Shown here piece after piece: positions 7,729-15,037 of a stretch of 64,000 bases of DNA (within the stretch, counting starts at the first letter, position 1; each line of letters begins with the position of its first letter). Under the pieces are notes generated by a model, which worked only from the letters and a program-made list of their open reading frames with translations, was not told the origin of the DNA and did not search any database. This DNA comes from Saccharopolyspora erythraea (GTDB lineage: Bacteria; Actinomycetota; Actinomycetes; Mycobacteriales; Pseudonocardiaceae): the NCBI RefSeq assembly GCF_018141105.1, contig NZ_CP054839.1, positions 248,001 to 312,000 on the forward strand, in the 5' to 3' direction. The translations under genes and the position numbers were made by a program.

Positions 7729-9294
7729 TCAGGCGGACTCGTCGTCGAGTTCGTCCTCACCCTCGAACTGGTCGATCTCTTCAAATCCGAACTCGGACTC
7801 GCCGCCGTCCGGGTCGTCGTCGCCGTCGAAGTCGTCGTCCTGGTCGTCTTCGAGGGCTTCGTAGTCGACCTCTGACCAGTGCACTTCGTCGGCCGAGTCC
7901 TTCTCGGCGGTCTCGAATCCGCTAGCAGCCGGGGTTTCGCGGCGGAACGGGATCACGGTGGCGCCGTGCTTGGTGCAGAACTCGACCAGCTCGGCGATGT
8001 CGGCGTCAGTGACGTACGGGGGGCGACAGCGGAGGGCTTCGCGGCGGCCGTCCTTCTTCACATATGCCACGCCAGGCAGGTAGGCGGGGATCTTGTCGGC
8101 GAACGCGCCCATGTCCCGTACCCCCTCACCCAGGCACATGTCGACATACGAGGCCTGGTCGAGGCGGAGCGCGACCTTGGTGGAGAACAGACCCCGCATC
8201 GGGATCACGTCCTTGGTCGGCTCCTGAGTCGCACCGATGACCCGGCCACCGACCGAACGGAACTGGGTCAGCGCGGTGGAGATCAGCGGCTCGAACTTGC
8301 GAATGATGTCCTTCTCGCCGTAGGCGGTCATCGCCGACAGCTCATCGACGATCAGCACATCGAGCGGGGTTTCGACCGAGGGCGTAGCGGTGCGGATGCC
8401 CCGGCGCCCCAGGTCGAGCTTGCGTTCGTTGAGCGTGTCCACGTACTTGCGCACGAGCTTGAGGCCGTCCTTGGCGTTGTCGGCGAAGTCGTGGAACATC
8501 GCCCGGCCCGCACCGAACTCCTGACCGCCCTTGGGGTCGACGACCCACAGCCGGACGTGGCCGGCCTTGATCAGCGGAGCCAGCGCCCACAGCAGCGCCC
8601 ACAGCCACGAGCCCTTACCGGCACCGGTCGCACCGCCGAACAGGATGTGCAGATCCCGCTTCAACAGGTCGAATGCCAGCTTTCGGCCGTACTCGTCCCG
8701 GCCGAGAACCAGGTTCGTCAGGTCGACCTCTCCGGCCTGCTCGTGCAGCTCTGGAAGCGAGATCACCATCTCGTCGAACGGTTCCCGCCGTTGGAGGTCG
8801 AGCGCGATCTTGCCCGGCTTGATCTGGCGGATGTTGCCCGCGCGCGCCTTGTAGGCGTTGGTCAGCCGCTCCAGGACCTGTTCGAAGTCTTCGGGCTGCT
8901 GCCCCTTGGCCATCCGGATAAACAGCGTGTCCCACACCCGCGTCGAGCGGACCCGCACCAGCTTCGGAGTCATGGTCTCACCGCGATGGTCGGCGGTGAC
9001 CAGATTGCAGGCGAACGCGATCCGCAACCATTGCCGCTGGTAGACCAGCCAGCGTCTCCACCAGGCCCGCAGGAGCCGTCCGGCGAACCGGTCAAAGGTG
9101 GGCTTGTCCAACACCCACCACGACGCCCCCGCGAGCACGGCGATGCCGGCGGCCATGAGCACCGTCTGATAGCCGACCCAGACCACCGCCCCACTCACCA
9201 CGACCGTCGAGGTCGACGAGCGCGGGTGCTTGACGACGAGCCGGGCACCGTCACGAATCGGGGACTTCTCGGTGTTCACTCGCGTGTCCGACAT
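7729..9294 (-). CDS. tra: FtsK/SpoIIIE-type DNA translocase, TraSA/TraB-like
   Basis: The conjugative motor (521 aa) expected to pump double-stranded element DNA into the recipient hypha. One or two N-terminal membrane helices (about 30-62) precede the motor domain, with Walker A GGATGAGKGS (220-229) and Walker B DVLIVDELS (312-320). The final 55 residues are extremely acidic and I see no winged-helix gamma domain. ATG 9294 has GGGAGA upstream. A strong terminator-like hairpin (9323-9358) precedes the gene. This is the only transfer ATPase in the element, as in pSAM2. Confidence 0.9.
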   Translation of the reverse strand: MSDTRVNTEKSPIRDGARLVVKHPRSSTSTVVVSGAVVWVGYQTVLMAAGIAVLAGASWWVLDKPTFDRFAGRLLRAWWRRWLVYQRQWLRIAFACNLVTADHRGETMTPKLVRVRSTRVWDTLFIRMAKGQQPEDFEQVLERLTNAYKARAGNIRQIKPGKIALDLQRREPFDEMVISLPELHEQAGEVDLTNLVLGRDEYGRKLAFDLLKRDLHILFGGATGAGKGSWLWALLWALAPLIKAGHVRLWVVDPKGGQEFGAGRAMFHDFADNAKDGLKLVRKYVDTLNERKLDLGRRGIRTATPSVETPLDVLIVDELSAMTAYGEKDIIRKFEPLISTALTQFRSVGGRVIGATQEPTKDVIPMRGLFSTKVALRLDQASYVDMCLGEGVRDMGAFADKIPAYLPGVAYVKKDGRREALRCRPPYVTDADIAELVEFCTKHGATVIPFRRETPAASGFETAEKDSADEVHWSEVDYEALEDDQDDDFDGDDDPDGGESEFGFEEIDQFEGEDELDDESA

Positions 9295-9322
9295 GACCAA
9301 TCTCCCTTGTGTGCAAAAAGAA

Positions 9323-9358
9323 GCGGGGCACCGAACCGTGTGTGGTTCGGTGCCCCGC
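9323..9358 (-). terminator. Terminator/attenuator in the leader of tra
   Basis: A perfect 15-bp stem (9323-9337 with 9344-9358) and 6-nt loop are followed on the minus strand by TTCTTTTT. The tra ribosome site lies just beyond. It separates the small-gene run from tra, mirroring the hairpin ahead of rep. Confidence 0.75.
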
Positions 9359-9377
9359 CGAGTTACCTGCGTGCCGG

Positions 9378-9563
9378 TCAGTCCCGGCGTCGGACCATCT
9401 CCAGGTGGGCGACCAGATCCCCCACCGCGTTGCGGAGCTTGTTCAGCGAGGTCCCCATTCCCTTGGGGACCCCGAGCTTGCGCAGCGTGCCCGACAGCTC
9501 CAACATGCCGCCGTCGATCTTTTTCACCACGCCGTGCACTTCGTTCTTGTTCTGAAAGATCAC
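9378..9563 (-). CDS. Small AICE protein (61 aa)
   Basis: A basic, probably helical protein with no recognised family. The GTG start at 9563 overlaps the stop of the upstream gene (GTGA), which argues for coupled translation. It is the last gene before the tra leader hairpin. Confidence 0.6.
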   Translation of the reverse strand: MIFQNKNEVHGVVKKIDGGMLELSGTLRKLGVPKGMGTSLNKLRNAVGDLVAHLEMVRRRD

Positions 9564-9802
9564 TTCGGGTATCCCTTCGCCACGCTCGGTCCGCCCTTCT
9601 TCGAAATGTCCGACCGCACCGCGCTCAACGCGGCCCGGACCTTCGCCGCCAGGTCCTCAGCGGTCGACATGTCCCGTTTCTCGACGATGGAGTCCTCCAG
9701 GAACTCCACCGCGTCGAGATCCCGGTCCAACTGGTCGATCGCCTCCGCAATCGTGTGGAGCCGCTGAACCGCCGGGGTGTTCTTTTTCTGCAACACCGCC
9801 AT
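9560..9802 (-). CDS. Small AICE protein (80 aa), helical
   Basis: Residues 12-60 are charged and heptad-like (LHTIAEAIDQLDRDLDAVEF), suggesting a helical or coiled-coil protein. GAAAGGGA lies upstream of ATG 9802. It belongs to the run of overlapping small genes; the function is unknown. Confidence 0.6.
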   Translation of the reverse strand: MAVLQKKNTPAVQRLHTIAEAIDQLDRDLDAVEFLEDSIVEKRDMSTAEDLAAKVRAALSAVRSDISKKGGPSVAKGYPK

Positions 9803-9829
9803 GCTTGCATTCCCTTTCTGGTGTGCCGT

Positions 9830-10006
9830 CTACTTCTGTGCCGCGTCGTCGATGGCGGCAGCCAAGCGCCGTTGAGCGAGCGCCATGTCCTCGATCAACT
9901 GGGAGAACAACCCCTGCCAGCCCAGGGCCGCGAAGCGGTCATTGAGCCCGCCAATGCCGGTCAGGACCCGTGCCGGAGTCTCGAGCTCGGTTCGCGGATC
10001 ACTCAC
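9830..10006 (-). CDS. Very small AICE protein (58 aa)
   Basis: The frame starts at GTG 10006, overlapping the last codons of the zinc-finger gene (8 bases), and ends TAG at 9830. It begins MSDPRTELETPARVLTGIGG and ends IDDAAQK. GGGAG lies ten bases upstream of the start, inside the preceding gene. Its position and coupling to both neighbours support translation; no family is recognised. Confidence 0.5.
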   Translation of the reverse strand: MSDPRTELETPARVLTGIGGLNDRFAALGWQGLFSQLIEDMALAQRRLAAAIDDAAQK

Positions 10007-10505
10007 TCTTGTTCTCCCTCGAACGATGAATCAGCTCTCGCACCGACCCAGCTGCACGCTTGAGCGCGCGAGCCTGGCTGACCAGTTCTTCCTGCGCGTC
10101 CCACACCCGCCTGGAGCGCGGGACCGACATCGCCTCGATCGCGCCGATGTAGCGGCCGACCTCGTCGATGATCTGACCGGAGAAGATCAGCAGGTCCCGG
10201 TCCGCCTGCCGGGCGATCCGGAAGCCGAAGGCTCGGCACTGCCGACACGGCCGCCGTACCTCGCCGCGATGCTGCCGACACTGTTGTAGTGCGGTCTCCT
10301 GTGCGATCTGCTGGCGTTGGGCGATGACCACCCGCACGGGGGTGCTCTCACACCAGAAGCACCGCCCTGACACCGGCAGTTCCCGTACCCATTCCTTGCA
10401 CTTCGGGCACTTCTGCCGGAAGGTCTTCGCCTCCGGATCGCACGTCGGGTGGTACCGGCGACCTGGCAGCCGCATTGCCTTGCGGCACTTCGCGCAGCTC
10501 GTCAC
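9999..10505 (-). CDS. Zinc-ribbon AICE protein (168 aa)
   Basis: Three CxxC pairs are visible: CAKC (4-7), CPKC (33-36) and CFWC (49-52), followed by a C-rich stretch CRQHRGEVRRPCRQC near 76-90. The C-terminal half is helical. It probably binds zinc and may contact DNA or RNA; the function is not known. GTG 10505 overlaps the stop of the upstream small gene. Confidence 0.6.
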   Translation of the reverse strand: MTSCAKCRKAMRLPGRRYHPTCDPEAKTFRQKCPKCKEWVRELPVSGRCFWCESTPVRVVIAQRQQIAQETALQQCRQHRGEVRRPCRQCRAFGFRIARQADRDLLIFSGQIIDEVGRYIGAIEAMSVPRSRRVWDAQEELVSQARALKRAAGSVRELIHRSRENKSE

Positions 10506-10684
10506 AGCGACACACCACCCTGGATGGTGTGTGCCGAGATGACCTTGTTCGCCTTGCCCGTGTGGACGTTGACCACCGGCCCCGACGAGCCGTTCTGGCG
10601 CACCTGAGCGGAGATTCGCTCACTGCCGCCGGGTGCTTGAATGAGCACGTCCGCCGTGGTCTTCGTGCGAGTGCGCTTGAACAT
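10502..10684 (-). CDS. Small AICE protein (60 aa)
   Basis: A basic protein beginning MFKRTRTKTTADVLIQ. AAAGGGGG lies upstream of ATG 10684. Its start overlaps the stop of a 20-codon frame (TGATG) and its stop overlaps the zinc-ribbon gene. No family is recognised. Confidence 0.55.
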   Translation of the reverse strand: MFKRTRTKTTADVLIQAPGGSERISAQVRQNGSSGPVVNVHTGKANKVISAHTIQGGVSL

Positions 10685-10746
10685 CAGGAAGCCCCCTTTT
10701 CCGGATCACCCAGACAACCAACACCGTGAAAGCCGAAACCGTTCAT
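10684..10746 (-). CDS. Possible 20-residue coupling ORF
   Basis: ATG 10746 is preceded by GAGGGGG, and the stop TGA at 10686-10684 overlaps the next ATG. The peptide would be MNGFGFHGVGCLGDPEKGAS. It may serve only to couple translation; a functional peptide is speculative. Confidence 0.3.
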   Translation of the reverse strand: MNGFGFHGVGCLGDPEKGAS

Positions 10747-10753
10747 CGCACGC

Positions 10754-10876
10754 TCACCCCCTCGCCACGGTTGGCGTCGTCCGGCAGTAGGCATCCTCCG
10801 AGTGCGCGTACCGCCAGCGGTCGCAGTCGCACGCCGGGCAGTACCGCAACCCCAGCGACAATTCGTTCAGCAACAC
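10754..10876 (-). CDS. Putative 40-residue zinc-binding peptide
   Basis: The frame starts at GTG 10876 with AAAGGAG upstream and contains CPACDCDRWRYAHSEDAYC, a compact Cys-rich motif suited to binding zinc. It lies 25 bases after the 101-aa gene. Length and Cys spacing suggest a real small protein; the family is unknown. Confidence 0.45.
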   Translation of the reverse strand: MLLNELSLGLRYCPACDCDRWRYAHSEDAYCRTTPTVARG

Positions 10877-10901
10877 CAGGTCTCCTTTCGGATCTTCTCG
10901 T

Positions 10902-11207
10902 TCACTCCGCCACTGCGACCAGCGTCGAGGCGCGCCATTCGATGCTGTCCGGCGCAATCACGCCGTCGACCGTCCGCACGCGCACCGTCGGCTCCACCAG
11001 GAGCACCATCGTGTCCTCCGGAATGTCGGGCTCAGGCCAGGAATCCAGCCGGAATTCCAGCAAGTCGCCCCGCCCCGTCTCGGGCTTGATGAACACATCC
11101 GCGATCACGACCTGGTCGCCGTTGCGGTCGACGCGGTACATCTCAAGCAGCATCGCGCGGTACTGATCCAACGCAAGGACCTGCTCCAGTTCCTTCGTCT
11201 TGCTCAT
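10902..11207 (-). CDS. AICE protein (101 aa), paralogue of the protein at 11450-11815
   Basis: An acidic beta-rich protein whose C-terminal half (VLLVEPTVRVRTVDGVIAP, then IEWRAS) resembles the matching part of the 121-aa protein encoded next to the repressor (VELINPRVS, then LSWRAT). This suggests tandem duplication. AAAGGTG lies upstream of ATG 11207, and a hairpin lies in its leader. Function is unknown. Confidence 0.6.
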   Translation of the reverse strand: MSKTKELEQVLALDQYRAMLLEMYRVDRNGDQVVIADVFIKPETGRGDLLEFRLDSWPEPDIPEDTMVLLVEPTVRVRTVDGVIAPDSIEWRASTLVAVAE

Positions 11208-11449
11208 TGCTCAACACCTTTCGTTGGACTCCATGAACACCCCCGGAAACCAGCGACGTGCGCTGAGCCGGGGGTGAATACGGTGCCCCCGACACGAAAG
11301 AATTCGTGCCGAAAAAGGCATAGCTCGGCCCACTATGGAATAGTCAAAGAACCAGAAAGTCTGAACAGTTATCCCGATCGCCATTCAATCCAGACAGGAA
11401 AGCGCGCGAACCGGGTCACGCAGGCACCGGCCGAGGCCGGACGAAACAG
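11208..11449. other. Gene-free 240-bp leader with two hairpins
   Basis: No coding frame is convincing. A 9-bp stem CACCCCCGG/CCGGGGGTG (11238-11246 with 11268-11276) encloses a CAGCG/CGCTG hairpin. A second stem CACGAA/TTCGTG sits near 11293-11308. The base composition is less GC-rich than the flanks. It is probably the promoter/leader of the small-gene operon. Confidence 0.5.
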
Positions 11450-11815
11450 TCAGCGGTGCACGGCCTTGATGCCAGTGGCCCGCCAGGACAGTCCGGACAT
11501 GGTCCGGCCGTTGAAGTCGTTCTCCCAGTGCGACACCCGAGGGTTGATCAGCTCGACCAGGGCGCCATCGGTGACGTCGTCCTCGGGCGAGGTCTCCAGG
11601 GTCACCTTGATCTCCTGGCCCTTACCGGCCCGCTCGCCGTTCACCGGCTTGGGCTTGACGAACAGCATCACCACGAACTGCTGCGAGCCGTCCCGAGGGT
11701 CGGTCGCCGGAGCCTGGGAGCCGTCCTCCTTCTCGATCATCTTCAGGGTCGGCTCCTCAGTCACCTGCACCTTGTAGCCCTCCAGCAGGACCGGGATGTT
11801 CTTCAGCATCATCAC
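11450..11815 (-). CDS. AICE protein (121 aa) divergent from the GntR repressor
   Basis: A beta-rich protein with three adjacent Met codons at its start; GGAG lies upstream of the third. It occupies the position that the activator gene pra holds beside korSA in some AICEs, but I cannot claim homology to Pra. It shares C-terminal features with the 101-aa protein downstream. The intergenic inverted repeat TACTAG..CTAGTA lies upstream, so it is probably controlled by the GntR protein. Confidence 0.6.
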   Translation of the reverse strand: MMMLKNIPVLLEGYKVQVTEEPTLKMIEKEDGSQAPATDPRDGSQQFVVMLFVKPKPVNGERAGKGQEIKVTLETSPEDDVTDGALVELINPRVSHWENDFNGRTMSGLSWRATGIKAVHR

Positions 11816-11839
11816 TCCGTTATGTGTCGTGCTTTGTCG

Positions 11840-11868
11840 TACTAGGTCACCATAGCACAGTGCTAGTA
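11840..11868. promoter_or_regulatory. Candidate operator of the GntR (KorSA-like) repressor
   Basis: TACTAG (11840-11845) and CTAGTA (11863-11868) form the outer arms and CAC (11848-11850) and GTG (11860-11862) the inner arms of a dyad in the divergent promoter region. A further ACTAG half site lies at 11895-11899. GntR regulators often repress their own divergent promoter; binding is inferred. Confidence 0.6.
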
Positions 11869-11919
11869 CACCTACAGTTGCTCCATACGAGTGAACTAGC
11901 GCGTGATGTGGCGTCTCGG

Positions 11920-11925
11920 TACAGT
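11920..11925 (+). promoter_or_regulatory. -10 element of the GntR gene (leaderless)
   Basis: TACAGT ends six bases before the GTG at 11932, placing the expected transcription start on the start codon. There is no ribosome site. Confidence 0.5.
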
Positions 11926-11931
11926 CATTCC

Positions 11932-12282
11932 GTGAAGCCGCAGCGAGTCGCCGCCCACCCGTACCAAGAGCTGGCCGCTGAGATCGCCACCAAGATCGAC
12001 AGTGGCGAGCTCGCGCCCGGGACTCGTCTGCCGTCCGTCCGCGCCCTCGCCAAACAGCACGAGGTGTCCGCGATGACCGCGCAGAAGGCCCTCAACCAGT
12101 TGGCCCTGGATGGCTACGCGGAGGCCGTGTCCGGCCTCGGTTACTACGCCAAGGAGCCGCCCTTTGAGGGGGAGGCGCCGGCTGAACTGGCGGTTGAGTC
12201 GATCGCCCGCCAGCTTGCCGACCTGCAAGGCACAGTCGCCGAACTGCAAGCCCGCATCGAAGCGTTGGAATCCCGCTCCTGA
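11932..12282 (+). CDS. korSA: Short GntR-family repressor, KorSA-like
   Basis: A 116-residue protein: an N-terminal GntR winged helix-turn-helix (HPYQELAAEIATKIDSGELA, PSVRALAKQHEVSAMTAQKA) and a C-terminal coiled coil (ARQLADLQGTVAELQARIEALE). It lacks the UTRA ligand domain of longer KorSA proteins, so it may respond to no ligand or dimerise only through the coil. It starts at GTG 11932, with a -10 box six bases upstream. It is divergent from the backbone operon and probably keeps the element silent; symbol assigned by context. Confidence 0.8.
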   Translation: MKPQRVAAHPYQELAAEIATKIDSGELAPGTRLPSVRALAKQHEVSAMTAQKALNQLALDGYAEAVSGLGYYAKEPPFEGEAPAELAVESIARQLADLQGTVAELQARIEALESRS

Positions 12283-12304
12283 GCGGTCGGCCTTCTTGCT
12301 GTGC

Positions 12305-12359
12305 CCTGTCATGGCTCTAGCTTCCCGCGATCACGCGGACGCGATCACCACATGACAGG
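12305..12359. repeat. Inverted repeat CCTGTCATG / CATGACAGG
   Basis: Nine-base arms (12305-12313 and 12351-12359) enclose 37 bases containing direct GCGATC repeats. It lies between the GntR and HD genes. It could be a terminator or a protein-binding site. Confidence 0.4.
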
Positions 12360-12478
12360 ACGTTCGAAGACGTCTCCGGCGCGTCAAAACGTCCCTGCGC
12401 GTCCCGGCTGCCGAGCCGAGAGCAGCTTCACGCGTTGAGGGGCACCAATGGATCAGCACCGCCGGATACGGTGCTGCG

Positions 12479-13021
12479 GTGTCGATGTACCAGTGGGCTT
12501 TCAAGGTCGCCGAAGAGAAGCTGTCCGGAAGTCTCCCGCGCCGGTGGTCCCACGTTCAGGGCGTAGCCGAACGGGCGCAGTCGCTGCGCTCAGTCTCGGG
12601 CGAAGACGCTGACCTGCTCGAATCGGCGGCGATTCTCCATGACGTTGGGTATGCGCCCGACCTCGCAACCACCGGATTCCACCCCCTGGACGGCGCGGTA
12701 TTCCTGCGGCAGATCGACGCGCCGGACCGGCTGGTGCACTTGGTCGCGCACCACTCCTACGCCGCGCTCGAAGCAGAGCTGCGGGGGCTCTCGGCCGAGC
12801 TGTCCGAGTTCGTGGACGAAAATGGGCCGCTACGTGACGCCTTGTGGTACTGCGACCTGAACACAACGCCCGATGGCGAGGAAGTCGACGCTCGGGAGCG
12901 GATCGCAGAGATCAAGCAGCGCTACGGCCCGGACCACCTCGTCACGACGTTCATCACCTCCGCCGCCCCCGAGCTGCTTGCCGCGGTTGATCGCACACGG
13001 CAACGAGCGGAAGCTAGCTGA
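12479..13021 (+). CDS. HD-domain phosphohydrolase
   Basis: A 180-residue HD-superfamily protein: H25 in RRWSHVQGV, the HD pair in AAILHDVGYAP (51-60) and a later HHSYAA match the metal-binding pattern. Such small HD proteins hydrolyse phosphate esters or nucleotides; the substrate is unknown. A TACGGT box ends six bases before GTG 12479, so the mRNA is probably leaderless. The 3' end overlaps the Nudix gene tail to tail by 8 bp. HD and Nudix genes side by side on an AICE suggest nucleotide handling; this is inferred. Confidence 0.8.
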   Translation: MSMYQWAFKVAEEKLSGSLPRRWSHVQGVAERAQSLRSVSGEDADLLESAAILHDVGYAPDLATTGFHPLDGAVFLRQIDAPDRLVHLVAHHSYAALEAELRGLSAELSEFVDENGPLRDALWYCDLNTTPDGEEVDARERIAEIKQRYGPDHLVTTFITSAAPELLAAVDRTRQRAEAS

Positions 13022-13484
13022 GGTACGGCTCCGCCCTGTCCTCCATGGCGTGCTGGATGCGCAGGCGCATTGAGGAGTGAATGTCGAGGTCGGCGATGCG
13101 CTCAGGCTCGACCCAGTGGACGCGCCGGGACTCATTGCTGGTGCGAAGTTCCCCGCCGGTCGGCCGCGCATGGAAGACGATGGAGAACTCTTGCCGGACT
13201 TCGCCGTCGTCGTAGGCGATGACGTGGCGCGGGTCGGAGTAGATGCCGACGATGCCGGTCACCTCGATCTCGATCCCGGTCTCTTCCAGCGCTTCTCGTA
13301 CCGCGGCTTGGCGCGTGGTCTCGCCGACGTCCTGGGCGCCACCGGGAACAGCCCACAAGCCGTTGTCGGTGCGCTCGATCATGAGCACGCGGCCCGACTC
13401 GTCACGGACAACGGTGGCGACGGCAACCACCAGGCTGTTCGCAGGCGGTGCCGAAGGGTCGTCGTAGTAGTCCGTTTTGGGCAT
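13014..13484 (-). CDS. Nudix hydrolase, Pif-like
   Basis: A 156-residue Nudix protein with a complete box: G49-A-Q-D-V-G-E, then REALEETGIEI (63-73). The pSAM2 immunity factor Pif, which blocks redundant transfer between donors, is a Nudix protein encoded in the same relative region, so an entry-exclusion role is likely but inferred. The substrate could be a nucleoside diphosphate derivative. The ATG at 13484 lies 9 bases downstream of the stop of the HTH gene, suggesting a two-gene unit. Confidence 0.85.
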   Translation of the reverse strand: MPKTDYYDDPSAPPANSLVVAVATVVRDESGRVLMIERTDNGLWAVPGGAQDVGETTRQAAVREALEETGIEIEVTGIVGIYSDPRHVIAYDDGEVRQEFSIVFHARPTGGELRTSNESRRVHWVEPERIADLDIHSSMRLRIQHAMEDRAEPYLS

Positions 13485-13493
13485 GACCCCTGC

Positions 13494-14240
13494 TTACCAC
13501 GTGCCGGCCTGCGCGTCGGCCCAGACCGTGTCGAAGCTGTCGGCGTACGTGTTGAAGAGATCTCCGTCGCCAAGTCGGCGCAGGTGCAAAGCCGGGGCGT
13601 GTGACGCCAACTTGCCGTAGACGTGCGGGTTCACGATCATCTCGTCATCGAAGCGGTAGATCGAGTTGTAGAGCACTGTGCTGTGGGTTCGAATCTCGAT
13701 CCCGGGTACGTCCTGGAGCGGCTTGAAGAAGGCCAAAGCATGGTCGATCTTGGCTGAGATCGTGTTCCGCCCGATGCCCTCGTCCAGGCTTCGCTGGATG
13801 ACCGCAGGGGAGTCCCGCTCTCCGAACAGCAACCTGACGCGGGCGCCGGCCGCAGCCTTCTCGCGCAGCGTTGCGAGCAGGTTGGGCTTCTCCGTCATGA
13901 ACATGCCGACGTACACGAGGATGTCCACTTGCGCGGTGGCACCTCCGAGGAGCCGGTCCCAGAGATCGTTCGGAACCGCGCTGCGATGTGGGTACATGTG
14001 CAGCAGTTCGGACTCGCTGACCTGCTCGCTTCGTTCCTTCGAGAGCGCGTCCGGCCACAGGTACCGCTCACTCTCTCCGAGCTTGGCCGCGACTGCACGA
14101 CGCGTCTTCGCATGCGGCGCACGACCGGTGGTGACCCACCGTTCCGCGGTCTTCGGGTCCACCTTGAGGAGTTCGGCGAGATCGTCCGGAGTCACGCCGC
14201 GCCGGAGCATCGCGTCCCGTAACCGTTCATTCGGTGCCAC
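13494..14240 (-). CDS. XRE-type regulator with C-terminal DUF5919/PLD-like domain
   Basis: A 248-residue protein. Residues 1-60 form a helix-turn-helix (MLRRGVTPDDLAELLKVDPK then TAERWVTTGR). Residues 95-245 resemble phospholipase-D-like folds (VDILVYVGMFM, AGARVRLLFGE, HSTVLYNSIYRFDDEMIVNP), without two clear HKD motifs. Similar fusions accompany actinobacterial mobile DNA and often sit beside Nudix genes. GTG 14240 is the likely start. It may sense a ligand and regulate the right arm; not shown. Confidence 0.7.
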   Translation of the reverse strand: MAPNERLRDAMLRRGVTPDDLAELLKVDPKTAERWVTTGRAPHAKTRRAVAAKLGESERYLWPDALSKERSEQVSESELLHMYPHRSAVPNDLWDRLLGGATAQVDILVYVGMFMTEKPNLLATLREKAAAGARVRLLFGERDSPAVIQRSLDEGIGRNTISAKIDHALAFFKPLQDVPGIEIRTHSTVLYNSIYRFDDEMIVNPHVYGKLASHAPALHLRRLGDGDLFNTYADSFDTVWADAQAGTW

Positions 14241-14314
14241 TCAGCCACTCCCAGCAATCGCACAGGAGTCCGGGAACGCCGTGGCCAGGCGCGCAGAGAG
14301 GAGGAAAGTGTCGA

Positions 14315-14503
14315 TCATTCCTTCAGCTCATCGCGCAGCGCCAGCAGATCGGCCCGGAGCTTGTCCACGTCCCATCGGGCATGCCCGCCTGCGGTCACAA
14401 CCGGCGGGGTGACGAGCTCTCGTTGCCACCAGCGGACCAGCGTCGCGCGGTCTACGCCGATCTCCTTCGCGGCGATCCCGGTGGCAACGAGCTTGCTGGT
14501 CAC
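14315..14503 (-). CDS. Small MerR-like helix-turn-helix regulator
   Basis: A 62-residue protein with a single helix-turn-helix (AKEIGVDRATLVRWWQRELV) and a basic wing (GGHARWDVDKLRADL), like stand-alone MerR or excisionase DNA-binding domains. I prefer GTG 14503 because residues upstream of it show no such similarity and overlap the intergenic repeats. It is divergent from the next gene; GCAACG repeats in the gap are its likely targets. Confidence 0.65.
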   Translation of the reverse strand: MTSKLVATGIAAKEIGVDRATLVRWWQRELVTPPVVTAGGHARWDVDKLRADLLALRDELKE

Positions 14504-14522
14504 ACCGTGACGATGCAGCACA

Positions 14523-14579
14523 AATGCAACGTCCACCTCCGGTAAGCAACGCTTGTGGACGAACACAACGAATGCAACG
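14523..14579. repeat. GCAACG direct repeats in a divergent promoter
   Basis: AATGCAACG occurs at 14523-14531 and 14571-14579, with related TAAGCAACG at 14543-14551 and ACACAACG at 14563-14570. They lie between the MerR-like gene and the divergent 143-aa gene and may be operator sites. Confidence 0.45.
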
Positions 14580-14587
14580 ATTGGGGT

Positions 14588-15019
14588 GTGAGCGAACCTC
14601 AAACAGGTCCGACCGAGCAGCGAGTCTCATGGAAGCCCGACGTTGATCACCTGCTTGGCGAACTCCGCCGTCGGGGATGGGTGCTGTTCGTCTTCGGAGA
14701 TAAGAAGCGACCGGAGATGGTGGGGCACGTGTTCGCGTGGTCGACGTGTGCCGATGTCGTTCTCCTGCGGAGCGAGGACGATGCCACGGCCTACCGGGTT
14801 CCGGCCCTGCCCGATACCGATGTATTCAGGCCCGAGCTGGTGTCTTGGCAGTACCACGCCCCGGCAGCGTGGACTCTCCGAGCGGTGTTGACTCTTGAGT
14901 CACCCGAGCATCCCGACGCGCCGCGTGCTGTCCTCAGGCCCGATCGGGGATGTTTCGTTCCGTCCGAGGTCCGGCGGCCGCTGACGATCCGGCCGACCTC
15001 GCTTACCGGCCGCCTGTAG
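14588..15019 (+). CDS. AICE cargo protein of unknown function (143 aa)
   Basis: A soluble protein with an alternating alpha/beta pattern (VDHLLGELRRRGWVLFVFGD, then VVLLRSEDD, SWQYHAPAAWTLRAVL). No family is recognised. GTG 14588 starts the part with normal codon use; there is no ribosome site, so the mRNA may be leaderless. It ends 18 bases from the convergent toxin gene. Confidence 0.55.
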   Translation: MSEPQTGPTEQRVSWKPDVDHLLGELRRRGWVLFVFGDKKRPEMVGHVFAWSTCADVVLLRSEDDATAYRVPALPDTDVFRPELVSWQYHAPAAWTLRAVLTLESPEHPDAPRAVLRPDRGCFVPSEVRRPLTIRPTSLTGRL

Positions 15020-15037
15020 CCCCTTCAGCGTGCGTGA

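Noticed and set aside
9830-11449. CRISPR array or CRISPR-associated genes in the element
   Set aside because: No regularly spaced repeats with unique spacers and no Cas motifs are present anywhere in the window.
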